Source: DASQJL01 sp035689165 (GTDB taxonomy: Bacteria > Eisenbacteria > RBG-16-71-46 > SZUA-252). Taken from it: 9,484 nt of DNA. Made by a program: the position numbers and the translations under genes. Below are positions 1 to 7,285 of this stretch, one piece after another. The stretch covers positions 1 to 9,484 of the forward strand of contig DASSLZ010000306.1 in assembly GCA_035689165.1 (NCBI GenBank), in the 5' to 3' direction. Positions within the stretch are counted from its first letter, which is position 1. Every line of letters starts with the position of its first letter. Under the pieces are notes generated by a model. It saw nothing but the letters and a program-made list of their open reading frames with translations, searched no databases and was not told the DNA's origin.

Positions 1-654
1 GCCGGGCGCCACCCGTTCCCACCAGCGGCGCTCCTCGGATCCGACCTCGAGAACGGAAACGGCGCGCACCAGGAAATCGAACGCGCCCGCCGCCTGGCCG
101 GCTTCCCCCCAGGACGCCGCGTCGACGAGAGCGCCCGGACCCGCGACCTGGCGCGCCGCCGCGGCGACCGCGGCGGAGCGTTCCGGCGTGCGATTCGTGA
201 CGGTGATCGCCGAGGCTCCGCCCGAGGCGAGCGCGGCGGCGACGCTTCGCGAGGCGCCTCCGGCGCCCACGACGAGGACCCGCGCGCCGGAGACCGAGAT
301 CCCCAGCGCGCCGAGCCAGGCGAGCAGGCCCGGACCGTCCGTCGCGTCGGCGTCCCAGCCCTTCTCCGCCCGGCGCAGCGTGTTCGCGGCGCCCGCCGCT
401 CGTGCCGAGACGGTCGCCGACATCGCCAGGCGCAGCGCTTCCTCCTTGTGCGGCAGCGTCACGTTGAGTCCCGCGAATCCCGCGGCGTGGAGCCCGGCCA
501 GCGCTTCGGCCAGCCGCGGCGGCGGAACGTCCAGCGCCACGTACGCGGCGTTCCGTCCCGCCGCGCGGAACGCGGCGTTCTGCATGAGCGGGGAGAGCGA
601 GTGGGCGACGGGGTGCCCGATCACGGCGTAGAGCCGCGTCGCGGCGTCGGTCAC
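1..654 (-). CDS. aroE: Shikimate dehydrogenase (NADP+), 3'-truncated by window edge
   Basis: Reduces 3-dehydroshikimate to shikimate with NADPH, a cytosolic step of the shikimate pathway to aromatic amino acids. I translated the minus strand by hand: 218 residues are visible and the C-terminal part (about 50 residues in the family) lies beyond base 1. The start is a GTG (654-652), four bases after the lgt stop, giving VTDAATRLYAVIGHPVAHS. Seen in order: the shikimate-binding S-L-S-P (residues 19-22), NVTLPHKE with the catalytic Lys70, GAANT with Asn91, ATDG with the catalytic Asp106, the NADP loop GAGGASR (130-136) and the NRT motif (154-156) that recognises the NADP phosphate. Two motifs are altered: the usual NTDG reads ATDG, and the usual INATS reads VRAVS (196-200). 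As last visible gene of the mreB operon it is probably cotranscribed with lgt. The AroE family call is firm; activity is likely but not certain. Confidence 0.9.
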   Translation of the reverse strand, partial: MTDAATRLYAVIGHPVAHSLSPLMQNAAFRAAGRNAAYVALDVPPPRLAEALAGLHAAGFAGLNVTLPHKEEALRLAMSATVSARAAGAANTLRRAEKGWDADATDGPGLLAWLGALGISVSGARVLVVGAGGASRSVAAALASGGASAITVTNRTPERSAAVAAAARQVAGPGALVDAASWGEAGQAAGAFDFLVRAVSVLEVGSEERRWWERVAPG

Positions 655-658
655 GGAA

Positions 659-1552
659 TCAGGCCGGGGGAGGCGTTCCCGCGGGCTCGCCCGCGGTCGG
701 GACCGCGGGGGATTCGGGAGCGAAGCCGGAATCGTGTTCCGCCTCGAAGCCGCCCGCTCCGGTATCGGGATGCCGCTTCGCCCGCACGGCGAGGATCCGC
801 AGCATCGCGAGCGATACCGCGATCAGGGCCACGCTCAGGAGCTGGTTGATGTTGAACGTGAGCCCGCCGAAGGTGCCCAGCACCGCGGTCTCGTCGTAGT
901 AGCGCGTGAAGTCGATCAGGAACCGGAGGCCCGCGTCCATCGCGATGTAGCTCCAGAAGAGCCAGCCGTCGAAGCGGTGCCTCTTGTCCAGCGCGAGGAG
1001 GGCGAAGAAGAGGAGAAAGCCCGCCGCCGACATGTAGAGCTGCGAGGGGTGGAGCGCCTCGTGCGGAAAGACGGCGCTGGAGTAGGACTCGGGCGGGAAC
1101 GTGATCCCCCAGGGAAGCTTCGTCGGAAGCCCGTAGCAGCAGCCGTTCATGAAGCAGCCCAGGCGTCCGATGCCGACGCCGAGCGCCATGCTCGGCGCGG
1201 CGGCGTCCCCCACCCGCCAGACCGAGAGTCCGGCGCGTCGGACGTAGAGGATCCCACCGGCGATCGCGAGGGCGTAGCCGCCGTAGAGGATCAGCCCCCC
1301 CTCCCACAATCGGAAGATCGCGACCGGGTCGGTCTTGTACTCGTCCCAGTGCGTCGCCACGAAGAGGAGCCTGCCCCCCACGATGGCGAGGACCAGGAGC
1401 CAGAGCGACAGCGTGCTCAGCTTGTCTTCGGGGAGCCCCCGCGCGCGGCCGCGCGCGAGGAAGAGCTGGATCGCGGCCAGGAACGCGATCGCAAGGAGCA
1501 GCCCGTAGCTGTGGATCGCGAACGAGCCGAACTTCACCACGGTTGGATGCAC
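659..1552 (-). CDS. lgt: Prolipoprotein diacylglyceryl transferase
   Basis: Inner-membrane enzyme that moves a diacylglyceryl group from phosphatidylglycerol onto the lipobox cysteine of prolipoproteins, the first step of lipoprotein maturation. The protein is 297 residues (E. coli Lgt is 291) with about seven hydrophobic segments. Visible landmarks are the Lgt signature GIGRLGCFMNGCCYG (127-141) with the essential-type Arg130, HPSQLY (168-173), and RFLIDFTR (210-217) carrying the arginines of the C-terminal signature. Where E. coli has His103 in the HGG motif this protein has Tyr90-Gly-Gly, and Asn of GRxGN is Cys133; both are changes I associate with the Cys-rich branch of the family. Residues from about 257 form a hydrophilic Pro/Ala/Gly-rich tail not needed in E. 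coli Lgt. Translation starts at a GTG, supported by a Shine-Dalgarno sequence in the 13-base gap after rodA. Confidence 0.95.
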   Translation of the reverse strand: MHPTVVKFGSFAIHSYGLLLAIAFLAAIQLFLARGRARGLPEDKLSTLSLWLLVLAIVGGRLLFVATHWDEYKTDPVAIFRLWEGGLILYGGYALAIAGGILYVRRAGLSVWRVGDAAAPSMALGVGIGRLGCFMNGCCYGLPTKLPWGITFPPESYSSAVFPHEALHPSQLYMSAAGFLLFFALLALDKRHRFDGWLFWSYIAMDAGLRFLIDFTRYYDETAVLGTFGGLTFNINQLLSVALIAVSLAMLRILAVRAKRHPDTGAGGFEAEHDSGFAPESPAVPTAGEPAGTPPPA

Positions 1553-1554
1553 GG

Positions 1555-1562
1555 CTCTCCCC
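1555..1562 (-). promoter_or_regulatory. Ribosome binding site of lgt
   Basis: On the minus strand GGGGAGAG lies just ahead of the GTG at 1552, with four bases between GGGGAG and the start. It fills most of the short rodA-lgt gap and fixes the GTG as the lgt start. Confidence 0.65.
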
Positions 1563-1565
1563 GGG

Positions 1566-2795
1566 TCAGTACTCGCGCCACCGCATGGCGATGTTCTGGA
1601 TCAGGCCGATCTGCAGGAAGCTGGTCAGGAGCGAGGTGCCGCCATAGCTCAGGAGCGGAAGGGGCAGCCCCGTGACGGGGGCGAGTCCCACCGTCATGCA
1701 GACGTTCACCAGGACATGGTACAAAAAGATGGCGGTCAATCCAATGGCGAGGAGGCTGCCGAACCGGTTCCGGGATCGGTGGGCGATCTTGATCCCCCGG
1801 TAGATGAGGAGGAAGTAGAGGAGCGTCACGATCCCCGCCCCCAAAAACCCCGTCTCCTCCCCCACCACCGAGAAGATGAAGTCGGTGTGCTGTTCGGGGA
1901 GGAAGGCGAGCGCCTTCTGGCTGCCGTGCAGGAACCCCTTGCCCAGCGCCTGCCCCGACCCGATCGCGATCTTCGACTGGATGATCTGATAGCCCGCGCC
2001 GTAGGGATCGGCCGCGGGATCGAGGAAGGTGGAGATGCGCTGGCGCTGGTAGGGCTGGAGGTGGTTCCAGACCTGCGGCGTCACGATCCCCACGACGAGG
2101 TTGATGGCCACGACGAGGAGGATCGGCATGAGGCGCAGCCGCGAGCGGTAGAGGACGGCCGAGAGCACGGCGGCGAAGACGATCCACGCCGGAAGGTAGA
2201 AGGACGCCGCCACGTTGATCAGCGGGCTCACGAGGAGGAACAGGTAGAGGATCGGGAGACCCGCCCAGTAGAGCATCGTGAAGAGGATCGTGAGGAAGGT
2301 GACGGAGGTGCCCAGGTCGGGCTGCTTCAGCACGAGGAGGAACGGCACTCCGGCCACCACGCACGGCTTCACCAGCGAGCGGAGCTGCGTCAGGTCCAGG
2401 CGCCGCTCGGAGAGGAAATTCGCGAGCAGCACCACCGTCGCCACTTTCGCGAGCTCGGAGGGCTGGAACTTGAACGGCCCCCAGCCCAGCCATCGCTGCG
2501 CCCCCAACCCCACGTGCCCGATGAAGAGGGTGAGCACGAGCAGGATGAGCCCCATGGCGTAGAGCAGCCAGGCGCTCCGGCCCATGTAGATCCGGTAGGG
2601 CACGGCCGCCGCGAGCGCGCCCCCGCCGAGCGCGACCGCGAGCCAGATGAGCTGCTTCAGATAGAGCCCGTGCTCGGTCGCGGCCGAGGGCATCGAGGTC
2701 GCGCTGAAGACGAACGCGATCCCGATCAGCGCCAGCGTGACGGTGGCGAAGAGGAGCGGACGGTCGACGTCGCCGGGCGTGCGCAGGCTGGCCAT
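1566..2795 (-). CDS. rodA: Rod shape-determining SEDS peptidoglycan glycosyltransferase RodA
   Basis: Polymerises lipid II into glycan strands in the Rod complex, paired with the transpeptidase PBP2 encoded just upstream. The protein is 409 residues from the chosen start and nearly all hydrophobic, with about ten membrane segments, as in SEDS proteins. Diagnostic stretches (numbered from this start) are GAQRWL then PSELAK (112-117), QPDLGTS (158-164), PEQHTDFIFSVVGEE with Asp305 matching the catalytic SEDS aspartate, and the C-terminal GLPLPLLSYGG. RodA is favoured over FtsW because of the adjoining mrdA and mreBCD. The ATG at 2795 is one base after the mrdA TGA; the open frame extends upstream to a GTG at 2822, giving nine more residues inside mrdA, which is less likely. 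Only a weak GGCGAG precedes the ATG, so translation is probably coupled to mrdA. Confidence 0.95.
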   Translation of the reverse strand: MASLRTPGDVDRPLLFATVTLALIGIAFVFSATSMPSAATEHGLYLKQLIWLAVALGGGALAAAVPYRIYMGRSAWLLYAMGLILLVLTLFIGHVGLGAQRWLGWGPFKFQPSELAKVATVVLLANFLSERRLDLTQLRSLVKPCVVAGVPFLLVLKQPDLGTSVTFLTILFTMLYWAGLPILYLFLLVSPLINVAASFYLPAWIVFAAVLSAVLYRSRLRLMPILLVVAINLVVGIVTPQVWNHLQPYQRQRISTFLDPAADPYGAGYQIIQSKIAIGSGQALGKGFLHGSQKALAFLPEQHTDFIFSVVGEETGFLGAGIVTLLYFLLIYRGIKIAHRSRNRFGSLLAIGLTAIFLYHVLVNVCMTVGLAPVTGLPLPLLSYGGTSLLTSFLQIGLIQNIAMRWREY

Positions 2796-2796
2796 G

Positions 2797-4623
2797 TCAG
2801 CGGCTCGCCACGACCCGCACACTGTCGGCAGTGGGATGGAAGAAGGCCTGCATGATCTTCTGCGCGATCGGCGCGGCCGCGGTGCTCCCGTGGCCGGCGT
2901 TCTCGACCAGCACGGCCATCGCGATCCTCGGATTCTCGACCGGCGCGAAGCAGATGAAGAGCGCGTGGTCGTTCCCGTGGGTCTGCGCGGTGCCGGTCTT
3001 CCCCGCCACGCGCACCGAATCGACCTTGGCGGCGTAGCCGGTCCCGTGCGGATCGGCGACGACGGCCTCCATCGCGGCGCGCACCGTGGCGGCGTAGCCG
3101 GCCGGAATGGCGACGTGCATCCCGGTGGAATCGTTCAGCGGGACCGGGCGCCCGTCCTCGTCCACCTCGCGAACCAGGTGGGGGCGGACCAGCGTGCCGC
3201 CGTTGGCGATCAGCGCCGTCATCTGCGCCAGCTTGATCGGCGTGAGCGCGATCTCACCCTGCCCGATCGCGAGGTTCAGGACGAGCCCGCGGCTCCAGCG
3301 GCCCGCGCCGTAGTGCTTGTCGTACCACGCCACGTCCGGAAAGAGCCCGCGCCGCTCTTGCGGGAGGTCGATCCCCGCGCGATCGGAGACGTGAAGCTCC
3401 TTCATGAAGTCGGAGAGGCGCTCCAGGCCGAGACGGATGCCCAGTTGGTAGAAGTAGACGTCGCAGGAGCGCGCGACGGCGTCGCGCAGCGCGAGCGTGC
3501 CGTGGCCGTTGGCGTCCCAACAGTGGAAGGAGCGGCGGCCGAACTGGAACGCGCCGTCGCAGGTCTCACGGAACGTGGTGCCGGGCTGAATGGCGCCGGT
3601 CATGAGTCCTGCCAGCGCAACGAAGGGCTTCAAGGTGGAGCCCGGCGGATACGCCGCCTGGATCGCGCGGTTGAAGAGCGGGAAGTTGCCCCCCTCGCTC
3701 AGCAGCGCCCAGCGCGCCTGGCTGATCCCGGTCGAGAATTCGTTGGGGTCATAGTTGGGCTTGCTCGCCAGCGCCAGGACCTCCCCCGTGCGCGGATCCA
3801 TCACGACCGCGGCGCCTCGCGCGCCGGGCTGGAACGCCTGCTCCGCCGCGCGCTGGAGATTGGCGTCGATGGTGAGCGTGAGCGCCGCGCCGCGCTTCGG
3901 CAGCACCGGGCGGCGCTCGCCCAGGAGCGCGGCCTTCCGTCCCATGGCGTTCACCTCCACGAAGCGCTTCCCCGAGATGCCGCGCAGGATCTTCTCGTAC
4001 TGGCGCTCGATGCCCATCTTGCCGATCAGGTCCCCGCTCAGATAGTCGGAGCGCTCGGGATCCTCCAGCTCCTTGTCCGAGACTTCGCCGACGTACCCGA
4101 GGAGGTGCGAGGCCATCTCCCCGAGCGGGTAGCGGCGGAGCGGCTCGAACTCCACGTCCACGCCCGGAAGCTCCGACTCGTGTTCGGCAATGTAGGCGAC
4201 GGTGGTCCGGTCCACGTTCCGCTTGAGGCGCACCGGCAGGAACGACTGGTGTCCGTCCTTGCGCACCTTCTCGCGCAGGAGCGCGGGCTCGACCTGGAGG
4301 ATCTCTCCCAGGCGGCGCACGGTATCGTCCAGACGCGCGGGCGTGTCCACGTAGGTCTTGTCGTAGGGATCGAGGGTGACGGTGAAGGACGGGATGTTGT
4401 CGGCCAGGAGGACGCCGTTGCGGTCGCGGATCTCCCCGCGCGGCGCCACGATCACCTCGACGCGGATGCGGTTCTCCTCGGAGAGCTCGCGGTACTTGGG
4501 CCCCTGGAGCACCTGCATCGTGAACAGTCGGAGCAGCACCAGCGCGAACACCACCGCCACGGCGATGGAGAAATGGCGCTCCCGGTAGCGCGCCCCGGTC
4601 AGCGATTCGGGGTCGAACGGCAC
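2797..4623 (-). CDS. mrdA: Penicillin-binding protein 2, elongasome peptidoglycan transpeptidase
   Basis: Class B PBP that cross-links new peptidoglycan during cell elongation together with RodA. It has 608 residues (E. coli PBP2 has 633), is anchored by one N-terminal membrane segment (about 18-38) and is otherwise periplasmic. The dimerisation/pedestal domain begins with PRGEIRDRNG (61-70). The transpeptidase motifs are S329-T-L-K332 (catalytic Ser329), S386-C-D388 (the SxN-type motif, with Asp as in other PBP2 proteins) and K542-T-G-T545. Cys355, Cys368, His374 and Cys387 are spaced like the zinc ligands reported for Acinetobacter baumannii PBP2 and may bind metal. The start is a GTG (4623-4621), one base after the mreD TAG, and the stop is one base before the rodA ATG, pointing to tight coupling and balanced synthesis with RodA. 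Confidence 0.96.
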   Translation of the reverse strand: MPFDPESLTGARYRERHFSIAVAVVFALVLLRLFTMQVLQGPKYRELSEENRIRVEVIVAPRGEIRDRNGVLLADNIPSFTVTLDPYDKTYVDTPARLDDTVRRLGEILQVEPALLREKVRKDGHQSFLPVRLKRNVDRTTVAYIAEHESELPGVDVEFEPLRRYPLGEMASHLLGYVGEVSDKELEDPERSDYLSGDLIGKMGIERQYEKILRGISGKRFVEVNAMGRKAALLGERRPVLPKRGAALTLTIDANLQRAAEQAFQPGARGAAVVMDPRTGEVLALASKPNYDPNEFSTGISQARWALLSEGGNFPLFNRAIQAAYPPGSTLKPFVALAGLMTGAIQPGTTFRETCDGAFQFGRRSFHCWDANGHGTLALRDAVARSCDVYFYQLGIRLGLERLSDFMKELHVSDRAGIDLPQERRGLFPDVAWYDKHYGAGRWSRGLVLNLAIGQGEIALTPIKLAQMTALIANGGTLVRPHLVREVDEDGRPVPLNDSTGMHVAIPAGYAATVRAAMEAVVADPHGTGYAAKVDSVRVAGKTGTAQTHGNDHALFICFAPVENPRIAMAVLVENAGHGSTAAAPIAQKIMQAFFHPTADSVRVVASR

Positions 4624-4624
4624 G

Positions 4625-5119
4625 CTACGTCTCGTCGACCAGGAGGGGGCGCTTCCAGACGTTCTCGACCAGCGCGAGGATGACGATGACGACCAGCGCC
4701 GTGTAGAGCGCCGACGGGAGCGCGATCGTGAACATCTGCTTCAGGAAGAGCGCGAAGTCGCCCAGCGAGGCCGCCGCGAAGTAGACGACGTCGTGCGCCA
4801 GCATGGCGAAGAGGAAGAACGCGAACCGCACGCCCGCGTTGGCGCGGTGGACCCGGAACCCGGCTTTGGCCACGGCGAATCCCACGATGGTCTTGGAGAG
4901 CGCGTTCAGGCCGAGCGGGCCGGGCGCGTCCAGGTCCTGGATCAATCCGACCAGGAATCCCCCGGCGGTGCCGGCGATCGGCCCCCGCATCCATCCCAGA
5001 TAAACCACGAACGCGACGAGGAGGTCCGGGCGGATCCCCGCGATCTCGAAGCGGTAGAGGAACGTCGCCTGGAGGATCATGGCGACCACGAGGACGGCGA
5101 CGTCGCGGACGCTCTTCAT
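4625..5119 (-). CDS. mreD: Rod shape-determining membrane protein MreD
   Basis: Integral membrane member of the Rod complex that works with MreC and MreB to direct lateral wall synthesis; its biochemical activity is not established in the family. The protein is 164 residues, close to the usual 160-170, with five or six hydrophobic helices. The MreD-type stretch runs from GGFLVGLIQDLDAPGPLGLN to LSKTIVGF (about 53-81), with the conserved Asp62 after the G-rich helix. The ATG start overlaps the mreC stop by four bases (ATGA), and its own TAG is one base ahead of the mrdA GTG. Sequence conservation in MreD is low, so synteny contributes strongly to the call. Confidence 0.92.
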   Translation of the reverse strand: MKSVRDVAVLVVAMILQATFLYRFEIAGIRPDLLVAFVVYLGWMRGPIAGTAGGFLVGLIQDLDAPGPLGLNALSKTIVGFAVAKAGFRVHRANAGVRFAFFLFAMLAHDVVYFAAASLGDFALFLKQMFTIALPSALYTALVVIVILALVENVWKRPLLVDET

Positions 5120-6027
5120 CGGAGCGCCCTGGCGGCGAGCGATTCGGCCGGCGCCGCGGCCGCCGCGGCCCGGCGCAGCGAGTCGGCGGCGGCGCTGTCC
5201 GCGGCCGACGGGTAGAAGTCGGAGGGCACGGATCCGCCGCGCGCCGAAGGCACGTAGATCAGCACCTCCTCGAGCTTCCGGAAATCGACCGCCGGATCCA
5301 CGACGATCTCCTTCGTGAGTCCGTTCGGCTCGAGTCCCACGCGCTCCACGGTGCCGATCCGCACGCCCGCCGGGAAGATCCCGCCCAGGCCGGAGGTCAG
5401 GACCTGGTCTCCCGGCTTCACGTCCTCCTGGGACGAGACGTAGAGGAGATCCAGCGTCGGACGGTCCCCGTATTCCCAGCGGACGACGCCGTCCACGCGC
5501 GAGCGCTCGATCCGCGCGGCCACGGCGCAGTCGCGATGGAGCAGCGTGAGCACGCGGGCGGCGTGCCGCGACGTCCGCTCGATACGCCCCACCAGTCCGT
5601 CGGGGGTGAGGATCGCGCGGTTCGCCTCGATCCCCTCGGCCTCTCCCTTGTCGAGGGCCAGGCTTCCGCCGAGGCGGTCGAGCGAGCGGCCCACCACGTG
5701 CGCGGAGACGAGGTCGTAGGGGTGGCGCTCGGCCAGGTGCAGCAGGCGGCGCAGGCGCTCGTTCTCGCCCCGCTCGGCCCGGGTCTCGTCCAGCTCGATG
5801 GTGAGGCGCGCCACGCGCTGGCGCAGGCGCTGGTTCTCCCAGTAGACCGCGACGCCGCGGTCCACCCAGCCGACGACGATCTCAGCGGGCGCTAAAAGGG
5901 TGTGCTGGAGGAACCAGACGGTCCGGGCCTGAGACTTCGGCCCGAGCAGCATGAGGGTCAGCGAAGCGGAGACGGCGACGACGAAGACGGTCCAGTCAGT
6001 CCGGCGTGTGAACAGGTACCGCAGCAT
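5116..6027 (-). CDS. mreC: Rod shape-determining protein MreC
   Basis: Bitopic scaffold of the elongasome that contacts PBP2 and activates PBP2-RodA. The protein has 303 residues (B. subtilis about 290, E. coli 367). A short cytoplasmic N-terminus is followed by a membrane helix (about 13-29), then a coiled coil of charged heptads (about 62-100, ENQRLRQRVARLTIELDETR), then the periplasmic beta-rich MreC core (about 105-260) with LDKGEAEGI, TPDGLVGRIE, GDQVLTSGLGGIFPAGV and KEIVVDPAVDF, all typical of the family. After residue 262 comes an Ala/Ser-rich, low-complexity tail that looks disordered. The start ATG lies 19 bases after the mreB stop with only a weak Shine-Dalgarno. The end overlaps mreD by four bases. 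Confidence 0.95.
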   Translation of the reverse strand: MLRYLFTRRTDWTVFVVAVSASLTLMLLGPKSQARTVWFLQHTLLAPAEIVVGWVDRGVAVYWENQRLRQRVARLTIELDETRAERGENERLRRLLHLAERHPYDLVSAHVVGRSLDRLGGSLALDKGEAEGIEANRAILTPDGLVGRIERTSRHAARVLTLLHRDCAVAARIERSRVDGVVRWEYGDRPTLDLLYVSSQEDVKPGDQVLTSGLGGIFPAGVRIGTVERVGLEPNGLTKEIVVDPAVDFRKLEEVLIYVPSARGGSVPSDFYPSAADSAAADSLRRAAAAAAPAESLAARALR

Positions 6028-6046
6028 CGGGACTCACGCCCGAGGC

Positions 6047-7084
6047 TCAGTCACGCACCACCGACATGAGCACCTTCTCGTATTGAGTGGGGTCGTCGAG
6101 GATCTTGCCGGTCCCCAGCACCACGCAGGAGAGCGGGTCTTCCGCGACCGTGATCGGAAGATTCGTGGCTTCGCGAAGGAGCATGTCGATGCCGCGCAGG
6201 AGGGAGCCGCCTCCCGTCATGACGATGCCGCGGTCGACGATGTCCGAGGCCAGCTCGGGCGGCGTCTTCTCCAGGGACTGCATCAGGGCGTCGACGATCT
6301 GCTGCAGCGGCTCGCTCAGGGCCTCGCGCACCTCGACGGACGAGATCTTCATCGTCTTCGGGATGCCGGCCACCAGGTCGCGCCCCTTGATCTCCATCTC
6401 TTCCTCCTGCTCGAGGCGGAAGGCGGAGCCGATCTTGATCTTGATCTGTTCGGCGGTCTGCTCGCCGATCAGCAGGTTGTACGCCTTCTTCACGTACTGG
6501 ACGATCGCTTCGTCCATCTCGTCGCCGCCGACGCGGATCGACTGCTGGTTCACGATCGAGTTCAGCGCCATGACCGCGATCTCGGTCGTGCCGCCGCCGA
6601 TGTCGATGATCATGTTCCCCGACGGCTTGCCCACCGGCAGACCCACGCCGATGGCCGCGGCGATCGGCTCGGGAACCAGGAGCACCTCGCGCGCACCCGC
6701 GTGCTGCGCCGAGTCCTGCACGGCGCGCTTCTCCACCTCGGTGATGCCCGAGGGAACGCAGATGATGATGCGGGGGCGAACCCACGTGCGGCGGCGGAGG
6801 GCCTTCTGGATGAATTCGCGGAGGAGGTCTTCCGTCTTCTCGAAGTCGGCGATGACGCCGTCCTTGAGCGGCCGCACCGCGACGATCTCGTCGGGCGTGC
6901 GACCCAGCATGCTCTTCGCTTCCTTGCCCACCGCGATCACGCGGTTGGTGGTGCGGTCCACCGCCACGACGGAGGGTTCGTTCAGGACGATCCCTTTGCC
7001 ACGGAGGTAGACGAGCGTATTCGCGGTGCCCAGGTCGATCGCGACGTCGTTCGAGAACACACCCATCACCTGGTCGAGAAACAT
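6047..7084 (-). CDS. mreB: Rod shape-determining actin homologue MreB
   Basis: ATP-binding actin-like protein that forms membrane-bound filaments and steers the Rod complex around the cell. The 345-residue length is standard for MreB. The N-terminal stretch MFLDQVMGVF is partly hydrophobic and could serve in membrane contact. ATPase motifs seen: phosphate 1 DLGTANT (17-23), the VPEP loop with the catalytic-type Glu139, phosphate 2 DIGGGTTE (161-168), and the adenosine motif TGGGS (290-294). The first ATG (7084-7082) is chosen over an internal ATG at codon 7 because a strong GGGAGG lies five bases ahead. It is the first gene of the minus-strand run, so a promoter is expected in the 279-base divergent region upstream. 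Confidence 0.97.
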   Translation of the reverse strand: MFLDQVMGVFSNDVAIDLGTANTLVYLRGKGIVLNEPSVVAVDRTTNRVIAVGKEAKSMLGRTPDEIVAVRPLKDGVIADFEKTEDLLREFIQKALRRRTWVRPRIIICVPSGITEVEKRAVQDSAQHAGAREVLLVPEPIAAAIGVGLPVGKPSGNMIIDIGGGTTEIAVMALNSIVNQQSIRVGGDEMDEAIVQYVKKAYNLLIGEQTAEQIKIKIGSAFRLEQEEEMEIKGRDLVAGIPKTMKISSVEVREALSEPLQQIVDALMQSLEKTPPELASDIVDRGIVMTGGGSLLRGIDMLLREATNLPITVAEDPLSCVVLGTGKILDDPTQYEKVLMSVVRD

Positions 7085-7089
7085 CCGTG

Positions 7090-7095
7090 CCTCCC
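7090..7095 (-). promoter_or_regulatory. Ribosome binding site of mreB
   Basis: GGGAGG on the minus strand, five bases before the ATG at 7084. It is the clearest Shine-Dalgarno sequence in the operon and decides for this start over the ATG six codons inside. Confidence 0.75.
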
Positions 7096-7231
7096 GAACG
7101 CATTCGTGCGAGGTGGCAGGCTGGGCCGCCGCCGCTTCCCGTCGTCAGCCACCCCCCCAGAAACTCCCAAGTCGGCGACCTCGTTGGCGATCCGCGCGGG
7201 CACAGCAAGCATTGAGGTGCGAAGCGAACGC

Positions 7232-7260
7232 AACGTATCAAACGCACTACGGAGGCGCAA
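7232..7260 (-). promoter_or_regulatory. Candidate promoter of the mreB operon
   Basis: On the minus strand TTGCGC (7260-7255) and TACGTT (7237-7232) are separated by 17 bases, in the relatively AT-rich part of the divergent region. Each hexamer matches the sigma-70 consensus at only three positions, so this is a weak call. It would give a leader of roughly 140 bases before mreB. Confidence 0.25.
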
Positions 7261-7285
7261 GTCCGGATTCTCCACGGAAGCCGCG

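Noticed and set aside
188..849. Plus-strand frames of 147 and 133 codons opposite aroE and the end of lgt
   Set aside because: The minus-strand translation shows clear AroE and Lgt motifs; the plus-strand products are low-complexity.
1716..2855. 379-codon plus-strand frame opposite rodA
   Set aside because: Highly charged Glu/Arg/His-rich translation, the usual antisense shadow of a hydrophobic membrane protein gene.
2737..4683. 648-codon open frame on the plus strand opposite mrdA
   Set aside because: Its translation is low-complexity, rich in Arg, Ala, Glu and His, with no recognisable domain. It mirrors the codon pattern of mrdA, whose catalytic motifs are all intact. Long antisense frames are common in GC-rich DNA.
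7099..7110. Small CGCA-TTCG-TGCG hairpin upstream of mreB
   Set aside because: Only four base pairs, and the stable TTCG loop is on the strand that is not the mreB transcript; likely chance.
6051..7247. 398-codon minus-strand frame overlapping mreB
   Set aside because: An Arg/Gly-rich shadow in another frame; mreB itself has full-length family matches and the strong ribosome binding site.
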